Source: an uncultured Lachnospiraceae bacterium
GTDB lineage: Bacteria > Bacillota > Clostridia > Lachnospirales > Lachnospiraceae
Direction: 5' to 3'
NCBI GenBank assembly: GCA_947625015.1
Contig: CANQMR010000019.1
Span: forward strand, 1 to 63,507
Length of the DNA stretch: 63,507 bases
The notes under the pieces are model-generated. The model did not search any database. It was not told the DNA's origin and saw only the letters and a list, made by a program, of their open reading frames with translations. This document shows, one piece after another, positions 9,503 through 17,312 of the stretch. The first letter of the stretch is position 1. Each line of letters begins with the position of its first letter. Both the position numbers and the translations under genes were made by a program.

Positions 9503-9559
9503 ATTATATGGATATTTATTATAGCAATCTTACTGAACGCGAAAGGAATTATAGAACCC

Positions 9560-10819
9560 ATGAAAACACCATTTGTAAGCGAAAAGCAGCTTGAGGACAT
9601 CTGCAAAGAATACCCTACGCCCTTTCATCTCTACGACGAAAAAGGCATCCGGGAAAATGCCAGAAAGCTAAAGCAGGCATTTTCATGGAATCCGGGCTTT
9701 AAGGAATTTTTTGCCGTAAAGGCTACGCCCAATCCCACCATACTCCGGATTTTAAAGCAGGAGGGCTGCGGTACGGACTGCGCCTCTAAGGCGGAGCTTT
9801 TGATGTCGGAAAAGTGCGGTTTTGACGGAAAAGACATTATGTTTTCTTCCAACGACACGCCGGAGGAGGAATTTAAGTTGGCCGCCAAGCTCGGCGCTAC
9901 CATTAATTTAGACGATATTACCCATATTGATTTTGTGAAAAATGCCCTTGGCAGTATGCCAAAGCGCATGTCCTGCCGGTTCAATCCCGGCGGCAAGTTT
10001 GCCATTGCCAATACCATTATGGATAATCCGGGAGACGCCAAATACGGTATGACGCGTCCGCAAATGACGGAGGCTTATCGGCGTTTAAAAGAGTTAGGCG
10101 TGGAAGAATTTGGTATGCATGCCTTTCTTGCCAGCAATACCGTAACGAACGACTACTATCCGACTTTAGCGGGAATTTTGTTCCGGACTGCTGTGGAATT
10201 AAAGCAGGAGACCGGCGCCCACATTACATTTATCAATCTTTCCGGCGGCGTGGGTATTCCCTATACGCCGGACAAAGAGCCCAATGACATTCTCGCCATC
10301 GGAGAAGGCGTCCGGAAGGCATATGAGGAGATTTTGGTTCCTGCCGGTATGGGAGACGTGGCAATCTATACGGAGCTCGGCCGTTTTATGTTAGCTCCCT
10401 ACGGCCATCTGGTAACCAGGGCCATTCATGAGAAGCACACCCATAAGGAATACATCGGCGTGGACGCCTGCGCCGTCAATCTCATGCGCCCGGCCATGTA
10501 CGGCGCTTACCACCACATTACGGTTATGGGCAAGGAAAACGCCCCTGCGGACCATATATACGATATTACCGGTTCCCTGTGTGAGAACAATGATAAATTT
10601 GCCATAGACCGGAAGCTGCCAAAGATCGACATCGGCGACTTGTTAGTGATTCACGACACCGGCGCCCATGGCTATTCCATGGGTTATAACTACAACGGCA
10701 AACTGAAGTCCGCTGAGATTTTACTGCGGGAGGACGGCAGCGCCGTTATGATCCGCCGGGCAGAGACGCCGGAGGATTACTTTGCAACCTTAGAGGGATA
10801 TTGGGATGTAGATTTATAA
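9560..10819 (+). CDS. lysA: Diaminopimelate decarboxylase-type PLP enzyme
   Basis: 419 residues of fold-type III PLP decarboxylase: the PLP-binding lysine lies in FFAVKATPNP (about residue 53), the barrel continues through GTDCASKAEL, and NLSGGVGIPYTPD gives the phosphate-binding Gly-rich loop. The C-terminal domain has GSLCENNDKFA, the equivalent of the CES/D substrate loop at the dimer interface, and GAHGYSMGYNYNG. It would convert meso-diaminopimelate to lysine in the cytosol. Residue spacing and some motif differences from classical LysA (for example the long interior insert DACAVNLMRPAMYG) leave open a related decarboxylase. It is first of four plus-strand genes. Confidence 0.8.
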   Translation: MKTPFVSEKQLEDICKEYPTPFHLYDEKGIRENARKLKQAFSWNPGFKEFFAVKATPNPTILRILKQEGCGTDCASKAELLMSEKCGFDGKDIMFSSNDTPEEEFKLAAKLGATINLDDITHIDFVKNALGSMPKRMSCRFNPGGKFAIANTIMDNPGDAKYGMTRPQMTEAYRRLKELGVEEFGMHAFLASNTVTNDYYPTLAGILFRTAVELKQETGAHITFINLSGGVGIPYTPDKEPNDILAIGEGVRKAYEEILVPAGMGDVAIYTELGRFMLAPYGHLVTRAIHEKHTHKEYIGVDACAVNLMRPAMYGAYHHITVMGKENAPADHIYDITGSLCENNDKFAIDRKLPKIDIGDLLVIHDTGAHGYSMGYNYNGKLKSAEILLREDGSAVMIRRAETPEDYFATLEGYWDVDL

Positions 10820-10835
10820 AGGGGAGGATTTCAAT

Positions 10836-11567
10836 ATGGCCAAACGCCTTACAATGATGATACTGCGCAACTTTTTCCGGGTACCGTTCGTGTTTTTTAC
10901 CCTGATGTATTATGCTACAGCCGGCAACGAAAAGGTCAGTGAAGAAAAAAAATATAAATTAATCCGTAAGATTGGCTATTACGGCTGCAAATGCGGAAAT
11001 GTAAATGTGCATGGCTACGGGCTGGAGAATTTTCCAAAGGAATCCGGCTATATCATGTACCCCAACCATCAGGGACTATTTGACGTCATGGGATTAGTTT
11101 ATTTAAATCCTGTCTCCTTTGGCGTAGTAATTAAGAAAGAGGCCTACAATGTATTCGGTCTGCGCCAGCTCATCCAGACTATGGGCGGTCTCTTTATGGA
11201 CCGGGAGGATGTGCGGCAGGGGCTTCAGGTAATCAACGAAGTAGCCAATCAGGTAAAGGCAGGGCGGAATTTCCTGATTTTCCCCGAAGGCACCCGTTCT
11301 AAGAACGGCAACCGGTTAGGGGAATTTAAGAGCGGCAGTTTTAAGGCAGCCACCAAAGCCAAATGTCCCATTGTACCCATTGCCATTATTGACTGCTACT
11401 TACCCTTTGACACCAACTCCACCCGCAAGGTGGATGTGCAGTTACATATTCTGCCCCCCATTCCTTACGAGGAATACCAGGGCATGAAAACCTCAGATAT
11501 CGCCGACATGGTAAAGGAACGCATTGAGAAGGTGATTCAGGAAAATGAACACAACTTTAGCAATTAG
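10836..11567 (+). CDS. plsC: 1-acyl-sn-glycerol-3-phosphate acyltransferase (PlsC family)
   Basis: 243 residues. The membrane-associated N-terminus is hydrophobic (about 8-28). The four acyltransferase blocks are visible: the HX4D motif as NHQGLFD, then GGLFMDRED, FPEGTRSK, and IVPIAIIDCY. The enzyme adds an acyl chain to lysophosphatidic acid in phospholipid synthesis. It starts after GGGGAGGA and lies 16 bases after lysA. Its last 23 bases overlap the start of hydE in another frame, indicating translational coupling. Confidence 0.9.
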   Translation: MAKRLTMMILRNFFRVPFVFFTLMYYATAGNEKVSEEKKYKLIRKIGYYGCKCGNVNVHGYGLENFPKESGYIMYPNHQGLFDVMGLVYLNPVSFGVVIKKEAYNVFGLRQLIQTMGGLFMDREDVRQGLQVINEVANQVKAGRNFLIFPEGTRSKNGNRLGEFKSGSFKAATKAKCPIVPIAIIDCYLPFDTNSTRKVDVQLHILPPIPYEEYQGMKTSDIADMVKERIEKVIQENEHNFSN

Positions 11568-12606
11568 CATTGACAAACTGCTTAACCATACGCCTTTAAC
11601 CGGAGAAGAGTTTACGGTTATTTTAAAGAACAATTCCGAAGAACTCCGAAGCCGGTTAGCAGAGAAAGCCGATCAGGTGCGGCGGGAGCATTTTGGCAAC
11701 CGGATATTTATCCGGGGGCTGATTGAGTTTACCAACTACTGTAAAAATGACTGCCTGTACTGCGGCATCCGGTGCAGTAACCGGAACCTGGAACGGTACC
11801 GGCTTTCCTATGATGAGATTTTGTCCTGCTGCCAGCAGGGGTATGAATTGGGATTTCGTACCTTTGTATTGCAGGGCGGGGAAGACCCCTATTTTACAGA
11901 TGAACGCATGGTGGACATTGTCAGCGCCATTCGGGAAAAATACCCGGACTGCGCTATTACCCTGTCCCTAGGCGAACGCTCGAAAGACAGCTATCAGGCG
12001 CTTTTTGACGCAGGAGCCGACCGGTATCTGCTACGACATGAGACGGCAACCCGGACGCATTATGAAATGCTGCATCCCGCCTCCATGTCCTATACAAACC
12101 GCATGGACTGCCTGTGCGCCTTAAAGGAGATCGGGTATCAGGTAGGCTGCGGATTTATGGTAGGCTCGCCGGGACAGACTAAGGAAATGTTAGCAGCGGA
12201 TTTACTGTTTATCCAGAATTTCCGTCCCCATATGGTGGGAATCGGGCCTTTCATCTCCCATAAGGACACGCCTTTTGCGGACCGTCCTGACGGGACATTG
12301 GAGGACACCCTTTTACTGCTCAGTATTCTGCGGCTGATGCAGCCTACGCTGCTGCTTCCCTCCACGACGGCCCTCGGCACCATATCCCCCACCGGCAGGG
12401 AACAGGGCATATTGGCGGGCGCCAATGTGGTAATGCCGAATTTATCTCCGGTATCGGTAAGAAAGCAATATGCTCTCTACGACAACAAAATCTGCACAGG
12501 CGACGAATCCGCCCAGTGCATACAGTGCATGTCAAACCGCATGGAAAATATTCACTTTAAAATAGCTATTGACCGGGGGGACTCTCCGGATTTAAAATTA
12601 AGATAA
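11545..12606 (+). CDS. hydE: [FeFe]-hydrogenase maturase HydE (radical SAM)
   Basis: 353 residues. The 4Fe-4S/SAM site is Cys66, Cys70 and Cys73 in NYCKNDCLYCG, within the HydE-type leader LIEFTNYC. The BATS-domain C-terminus is present, with LLPSTTALGTI and GANVVMPNLSP typical of HydE. With HydG and HydF it builds the 2Fe subcluster of the H-cluster. It begins inside plsC and is followed 30 bases later by hydG. hydF and the hydrogenase itself are not in the window. Confidence 0.92.
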   Translation: MNTTLAISIDKLLNHTPLTGEEFTVILKNNSEELRSRLAEKADQVRREHFGNRIFIRGLIEFTNYCKNDCLYCGIRCSNRNLERYRLSYDEILSCCQQGYELGFRTFVLQGGEDPYFTDERMVDIVSAIREKYPDCAITLSLGERSKDSYQALFDAGADRYLLRHETATRTHYEMLHPASMSYTNRMDCLCALKEIGYQVGCGFMVGSPGQTKEMLAADLLFIQNFRPHMVGIGPFISHKDTPFADRPDGTLEDTLLLLSILRLMQPTLLLPSTTALGTISPTGREQGILAGANVVMPNLSPVSVRKQYALYDNKICTGDESAQCIQCMSNRMENIHFKIAIDRGDSPDLKLR

Positions 12607-12636
12607 GATAATTTTATTACGAAAAGAGGAATGTGT

Positions 12637-14055
12637 ATGTATAACCCAAGTTCAATGAAAGCAGAAGAATTTATTGATCATCAGGAGATTCTCGACACTT
12701 TAGCCTACAGTGACGAACACAAAAACGACCGGGAGCTGATTCTCCAGATTTTGGAAAAGGCAAAGGAGCGTAAAGGTCTTTCCCACCGGGACGCAAGCGT
12801 GCTGCTGATGTGCGAGGACGAGGAGTTAAACGAGCAGATTTACAAGCTGGCAGAACAGATTAAGAAAGATTTTTACGGCAACCGGATTGTTATGTTTGCC
12901 CCGCTTTATCTGTCTAATTACTGCGTCAACCAGTGCGTGTACTGTCCTTACCATTTAAAAAATAAGCACATCCCCCGCAAGAAGCTGACGCAGGAGGAGA
13001 TTCGCAACGAGGTGATTGCCCTTCAGGATATGGGACACAAACGGCTTGCCATTGAATCCGGCGAAGATCCGGTAAACAATCCGATTGAATATATTTTAGA
13101 GAGTATTAAGACCATCTACTCCGTACATCACAAAAACGGGGATATCCGCCGGGTAAATGTGAATATCGCCGCTACCACCGTTGAGAATTACAGAAAACTT
13201 AAGGAGGCCGGCATCGGCACCTACATTCTGTTTCAGGAAACCTACCACAAGGAAAGCTATGAGCACTTACATCCGGCAGGACCAAAGCACGACTACGCAT
13301 ACCACACAGAGGCTATGGACCGCGCCATGGAGGGCGGAATTGATGATGTGGGCTTAGGCGTATTATTCGGCTTAGAGTTATACCGGTATGAATTTGCCGG
13401 AATCCTGATGCATGCCGAGCACTTAGAGGCTGTCCATGGAGTAGGCCCACACACCATATCCGTACCCCGGATTCGCCGGGCTGACGACATTGATCCCTCT
13501 ACCTTTGACAACGGTATTGACGACGACACCTTTGCCAAATTGGTTGCCTGCATCCGTATTGCGGTTCCCTACACAGGCATGATCGTATCCACCAGAGAGA
13601 GCAAGGCATGCCGGGAGCGGGTACTTCACTTAGGCATTTCCCAGATCAGCGGCGGTTCTAAAACCTCTGTCGGCGGCTATTACGAGGATGAGCCGGAAGA
13701 TGAGGACTCCTCACAATTTGATGTAAGCGATAACCGTACTTTAGACGAAGTTGTAAAATGGCTGATGGAAATGGACTATGTGCCAAGTTTTTGTACCGCC
13801 TGCTACCGGGAAGGCCGTACCGGAGACCGTTTTATGAGCCTTTGCAAGAGCGGACAGATTCAGAACTGCTGTCTGCCAAATGCACTGATGACGCTTAAGG
13901 AATATTTAGAGGATTATGCTTCTCCGGATACGGTAGAGATTGGTATGCAGTTAATTCAAAAAGAACTTGACAACATTCCCAATCCAAAGGTGAGATCCAT
14001 TGTGGAGGAGCATTTAAGCGACATTCACTCCGGCAAACGGGATTTCCGGTTCTAA
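12637..14055 (+). CDS. hydG: [FeFe]-hydrogenase maturase HydG (tyrosine lyase)
   Basis: About 472 residues. Radical SAM triad CxxxCxxC is in NYCVNQCVYCPYH. The C-terminal auxiliary cluster has the HydG-specific CX2CX22C pattern starting at FCTACYREGRTGDRF and ending at QNCC. HydG cleaves tyrosine to supply CO and cyanide ligands for the H-cluster. The start is set at the second ATG because AGAGGA then lies six bases ahead; the upstream ATG at 12631 would be too close. A terminator follows directly. Confidence 0.93.
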   Translation: MYNPSSMKAEEFIDHQEILDTLAYSDEHKNDRELILQILEKAKERKGLSHRDASVLLMCEDEELNEQIYKLAEQIKKDFYGNRIVMFAPLYLSNYCVNQCVYCPYHLKNKHIPRKKLTQEEIRNEVIALQDMGHKRLAIESGEDPVNNPIEYILESIKTIYSVHHKNGDIRRVNVNIAATTVENYRKLKEAGIGTYILFQETYHKESYEHLHPAGPKHDYAYHTEAMDRAMEGGIDDVGLGVLFGLELYRYEFAGILMHAEHLEAVHGVGPHTISVPRIRRADDIDPSTFDNGIDDDTFAKLVACIRIAVPYTGMIVSTRESKACRERVLHLGISQISGGSKTSVGGYYEDEPEDEDSSQFDVSDNRTLDEVVKWLMEMDYVPSFCTACYREGRTGDRFMSLCKSGQIQNCCLPNALMTLKEYLEDYASPDTVEIGMQLIQKELDNIPNPKVRSIVEEHLSDIHSGKRDFRF

Positions 14056-14069
14056 CCGCACAAAGAAAA

Positions 14070-14106
14070 AGACCGGCCTGCTTTCATAAGCGGGCCGTTT
14101 TTTTAA
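14070..14106 (+). terminator. Bidirectional rho-independent terminator after hydG
   Basis: ACCGGCCTGCTTT-CATA-AGCGGGCCG hairpin followed by seven T on the plus strand; on the minus strand the hairpin is followed by TCTTTTTC, so it can also end the ABC operon that converges here. Confidence 0.85.
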
Positions 14107-14145
14107 CCGATTACGGTATTTCCTCTGTCTGCTCATCTGCAAGAT

Positions 14146-14613
14146 CTACCGTCCTTTCTCCGGCAGCAGGGGCAGAATAAAATTAAACGCCAAAGGGATA
14201 AGAATGTTCCCTATTGAAAATGTGTGCAGGAATATAGTCGCAAAGACAGTTTGACAGACCATGGATATACAGGTAAGCCACACACATATTTTTGCCAGCT
14301 TTTTCTGCCTGTATCTGGCGATTTGCTTATGGGAAACAGGAAGATATTTCATTAGTTCATCTATCTGCTTTATCTGTCCATTGTCTTTATAAGTTGTGAA
14401 TTTCTGTAAATAACAATCAAGTCCTATCACTTCCATGAAACCAAACAAAATCCAGAACACAGGCTCATCCTCTGCCTGCCATACCTGATAGGGCATAATC
14501 CATATAAGCATAGAGATGCCGATAAAAATAAAAGCCAGCATGTTATAGATGACATACTCCCATGTTTTTTTCCGCTCAAAAAACTCTTCCAATAACATCC
14601 ATGCTTTCTCCAA
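14146..14613 (-). CDS. Membrane protein of a YtrA-type ABC locus
   Basis: 155 residues with four predicted membrane helices (about 17-38, 49-66, 104-125, 130-148). No enzyme motif is seen. It is the last gene of the GntR/ABC operon and overlaps the second ATPase gene by 38 bases, so it is probably the partner membrane subunit of that ATPase. Such small permease-like subunits are usual in YtrBCDEF-type exporters. Substrate unknown. Confidence 0.65.
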   Translation of the reverse strand: MEKAWMLLEEFFERKKTWEYVIYNMLAFIFIGISMLIWIMPYQVWQAEDEPVFWILFGFMEVIGLDCYLQKFTTYKDNGQIKQIDELMKYLPVSHKQIARYRQKKLAKICVWLTCISMVCQTVFATIFLHTFSIGNILIPLAFNFILPLLPEKGR

Positions 14614-15253
14614 ATTGAATCAACTCCCCTCTTTCCATTATTCCCACATAATCCGTTTTTGTTTGTATCTCAGACAAAATATGACTTGTCATCAGAACGC
14701 AGCAGGTTTCATCCATAATTAAATGCTGGATTTTTTCAAATAATTCCAGACGAAATACTGAATCCATTCCCGCCGTTACCTCGTCTAACAGATAAAGACA
14801 AGGAAAGTGGGAAATGGCAAAAGCCAGTTGAAATTTCAATTTTTCTCCCCTGGACATTCTATTATATATTTTTCCTTCAGACAACTTCATCTTGTCCATG
14901 GTTTCCCTAAATGTTTCCATATCAAACCGATCATACAGCCCGCCCAGAATTTCCGCATTCTGCGCGCAAGTCCAATCCCCTAAAAATGGCCGTTCCTCAG
15001 ATACAAAGCCAATTTTATTCATAATCCGGGCATGATCCCCCCGAATATCTTCCCCGTCCAAACAGATACGGCCTTCATACCGGATTTTTTCATCCACAAT
15101 ATACTTCATCAATGTGGTTTTCCCTGCGCCGTTTTTTCCTATAAGCCCATACAGGTAGCCGGGCTTAAGCTCAAGATTAATATTTTTAAGTTTAAATTTT
15201 CCCCTTTTCCCGGTAACCTTCTCAAAGGATAATATCGCCTGTTCTTTACTCAT
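14576..15253 (-). CDS. ABC transporter ATP-binding protein (second of the YtrA-type locus)
   Basis: About 225 residues: Walker A GLIGKNGAGKTTLMK, Q-loop region GFVSEERPF, degenerate signature MSRGEKLKFQLAFA instead of LSGGQ, Walker B CLYLLDEVTAGMD, and switch H in MTSHILSE. The start at 15251-15253 follows AAGGAG and lies one base after the regulator stop; an upstream frame to 15301 overlaps the regulator and lacks a ribosome site. It is cotranscribed with the regulator and overlaps the following membrane protein gene. Confidence 0.9.
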   Translation of the reverse strand: MSKEQAILSFEKVTGKRGKFKLKNINLELKPGYLYGLIGKNGAGKTTLMKYIVDEKIRYEGRICLDGEDIRGDHARIMNKIGFVSEERPFLGDWTCAQNAEILGGLYDRFDMETFRETMDKMKLSEGKIYNRMSRGEKLKFQLAFAISHFPCLYLLDEVTAGMDSVFRLELFEKIQHLIMDETCCVLMTSHILSEIQTKTDYVGIMERGELIQFGESMDVIGRVF

Positions 15254-15254
15254 T

Positions 15255-15629
15255 TTAATTCTCCTTATATAGCGTCTGTGCCATGTCCACAAAATCTTCA
15301 CAGGAAACCCCGGCCTGTTTTGCCTCCTCTATGACTTCTCCCAAACGCTTTTCCAACATCATCAACTGTTTTTCTTTCAGATAATCTGTATTGTATTCAC
15401 AGACATAAAAACCCTTTCCGGCAACAGAACGAATAAGCCCTTCCTTTTCCAGCTCCTCATATGCCCGTTTTGTCGTAATCACGCTGACGCCCAGATCCGC
15501 CGCCAATGACCGGATGGAAGGCAGCGCCTCTCCCGCCTTTAATTCTCCGGTAAGAACCGCATTTTTTAACTGATTCACAATCTGCTCATAAATCGCCAGC
15601 GTTCCCTGGGGAAGGATTACAATCTTCAT
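15255..15629 (-). CDS. GntR-family regulator, YtrA subfamily
   Basis: 124 residues. The N-terminal winged helix-turn-helix spans about 10-77 (SIRSLAADLGVSVITTKRAYEELEKEGLI, SVAGKGFYV). Only a short C-terminal dimerisation helix of about 40 residues follows, the YtrA-type architecture without an effector domain. It is embedded within the ABC operon it probably controls, with its ATG overlapping the preceding stop by four bases. A perfect palindrome overlaps the operon promoter (17244-17263) and is the likely operator. Confidence 0.9.
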   Translation of the reverse strand: MKIVILPQGTLAIYEQIVNQLKNAVLTGELKAGEALPSIRSLAADLGVSVITTKRAYEELEKEGLIRSVAGKGFYVCEYNTDYLKEKQLMMLEKRLGEVIEEAKQAGVSCEDFVDMAQTLYKEN

Positions 15630-16357
15630 TTTGCACCTCCTTCAAAGAAAACTGCGTCCTCTAACTCCTTCTTAACATATTTTCTGTATTGCAGATAAAG
15701 CGGCAGCTCTATGAGGAAAAAAATCAATAAAATAATTCCTTTTCCGATCAAATGATGCCCGTCTCCGTTAGATGAAAATACCGCTCCGGCATACTCCTGC
15801 TCTTTAGCGATAAATACCGCCTGTATACTGTTTAAAATAATGGCCATTTCCTGCGGGAAAATCTTCATTTGCTCTTCCTTTGAAATTTCCCATTGGTTGA
15901 CTACTTTTTGTTCAGGCATGATATATATTGTTATCATAAAATCATTTAACAATATTTCGAGAACCGACAGCATATCACAACGAAAAAAGAGGACAAGCAC
16001 ACCAATTCCCAACACTGCAAAAAGCATATGCAGAATAATCCGAAAATAATAAGAACCATAGATATAACTCCTGCGTTCCTTCCTGTCCATAGGGCATAAG
16101 TACATCATCTTGCCCGGCCTGATTGGTCGCAGCAGCCCGGAAAAGAAAGACAAAAACATAGGCACAAATATGGCCAGGACAATTATGCCTTTCCCTTTCA
16201 GGGCTGCTTTCAAATCAAGCATCAACAAAATGCTCAAGAACATCAAAAAAAATAACAGCTCTCTTTTCTCTTTATCTCCCCATAACTGTTTCATATAATA
16301 TAGCCGGTATGTATCCATATAATCCCGTATATAATCCCGTATATATTTCCTAAACAT
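15626..16357 (-). CDS. Hypothetical membrane protein of a YtrA-type ABC locus
   Basis: About 243 residues. Five or six hydrophobic segments are spread over the protein (about 46-70, 86-106, 113-135, 196-220). The start at 16357 follows GAGGAGGAAGTGAG. Its N-terminal YIRDYIRDYMD is encoded by a 12-base direct repeat (16318-16344). It probably provides the membrane part for the first ATPase of the operon. No recognised domain. Confidence 0.65.
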   Translation of the reverse strand: MFRKYIRDYIRDYMDTYRLYYMKQLWGDKEKRELLFFLMFLSILLMLDLKAALKGKGIIVLAIFVPMFLSFFSGLLRPIRPGKMMYLCPMDRKERRSYIYGSYYFRIILHMLFAVLGIGVLVLFFRCDMLSVLEILLNDFMITIYIMPEQKVVNQWEISKEEQMKIFPQEMAIILNSIQAVFIAKEQEYAGAVFSSNGDGHHLIGKGIILLIFFLIELPLYLQYRKYVKKELEDAVFFEGGAK

Positions 16358-16358
16358 C

Positions 16359-17204
16359 TCACTTCCTCCTCTTAGAGAAAAAATACATAAACTCCTCGAT
16401 AGAGGGACTTGCCACCTGAAGAGCGCTGTCATAATTCCCCTGCCGATTATGTATTACCAATGCTTTTGCACCATAGTTGTTTTCCTCCATATGGACAATC
16501 CGCTCCTTAGGCAGCAGCTTAATCTTATAGCTTTCTCCCGCTACTATTCGGTATCTGCTGCGAAAGGTTTCCATATCTTCTGCAAAAATCTGATTTCCCT
16601 CCTCCAGATAAATGAGATAATCGGCAATCCGGTCCAGATCTTCGGTCAAATGAGTTGCCAATATCACACTTTTGGTTCCGTCTGCAATATACTCTTTCAG
16701 AATCTCAAAAAAACGGCTTCGGAAATCCGGATCAAAACTGCCTGTGGCCTCATCTAAGATTAAAAGCTTGGGCGCATGGGACAGGGCAAAGGCAAACAGG
16801 CATTTTACCTTCTCTCCCTTTGAAAGCATTCCAAACCTTCTCTTTTTCTCTAAGCCAAACACCTTAAGATATTCTTCCATTTGTTCCCGATTGTAATAGG
16901 AATAATACTTTCCGTAATAGTCCCCGTTCTGTTCTAAAGTAAGAAAGGGTTCAAACAAATCCTCCGCCAATACAGTCCCTGTCTCATCATGTATCTGTTT
17001 TTCCCGGCTGCTGTAAACCATGCCGTCTATCGCTATGCTTCCCTCATCCGCCTGATATAAGCCTAAGAGTAAATGCAGCAACGTTGTCTTGCCGGCTCCG
17101 TTTGGCCCCACCAGACCGCAGATATATCCCGCCGGAATGGTAAATGTGCAATTACGAAGATAAAATCCGCCTAATTTCTTTGATACCCCTCTTACCTCTA
17201 TCAT
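16359..17204 (-). CDS. ABC transporter ATP-binding protein (first of the YtrA-type locus)
   Basis: 281 residues. Walker A is GLVGPNGAGKTTLL, signature is LSKGEKVKCLFAFALSH (degenerate), Walker B is LLILDEATGSFD, and the switch histidine is in LATHLTEDLD. A C-terminal extension of about 80 residues follows the nucleotide-binding domain, as in YtrB-type proteins. It is the first gene after the operator/promoter at 17244-17284. The transporter most likely exports or protects against an envelope-active compound; that is inference from the family. Confidence 0.9.
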   Translation of the reverse strand: MIEVRGVSKKLGGFYLRNCTFTIPAGYICGLVGPNGAGKTTLLHLLLGLYQADEGSIAIDGMVYSSREKQIHDETGTVLAEDLFEPFLTLEQNGDYYGKYYSYYNREQMEEYLKVFGLEKKRRFGMLSKGEKVKCLFAFALSHAPKLLILDEATGSFDPDFRSRFFEILKEYIADGTKSVILATHLTEDLDRIADYLIYLEEGNQIFAEDMETFRSRYRIVAGESYKIKLLPKERIVHMEENNYGAKALVIHNRQGNYDSALQVASPSIEEFMYFFSKRRK

Positions 17205-17243
17205 TCTGTTCCTTCGTTCCTTTCAAACAAATTGTATATGGAC

Positions 17244-17284
17244 TGTATATATCAATATATACACTATGGGTACAAAGATGTCAA
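17244..17284 (-). promoter_or_regulatory. Sigma-A promoter with overlapping palindromic operator (YtrA-type)
   Basis: Minus strand: -35 TTGACA (17279-17284), 17-bp spacer, -10 TATATA (17256-17261). The perfect 20-bp palindrome TGTATATATCAATATATACA (17244-17263) covers the -10 element. Binding there by the GntR regulator encoded in the operon would block transcription. Confidence 0.75.
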
Positions 17285-17312
17285 GCACTTTTTAACGATG
17301 TCGTAATATTCT

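Noticed and set aside
9429-9559. Lysine riboswitch ahead of the lysA-type gene
   Set aside because: Only about 55 bases of leader would follow the promoter; the L-box needs about 170 bases and no matching conserved pieces are seen.
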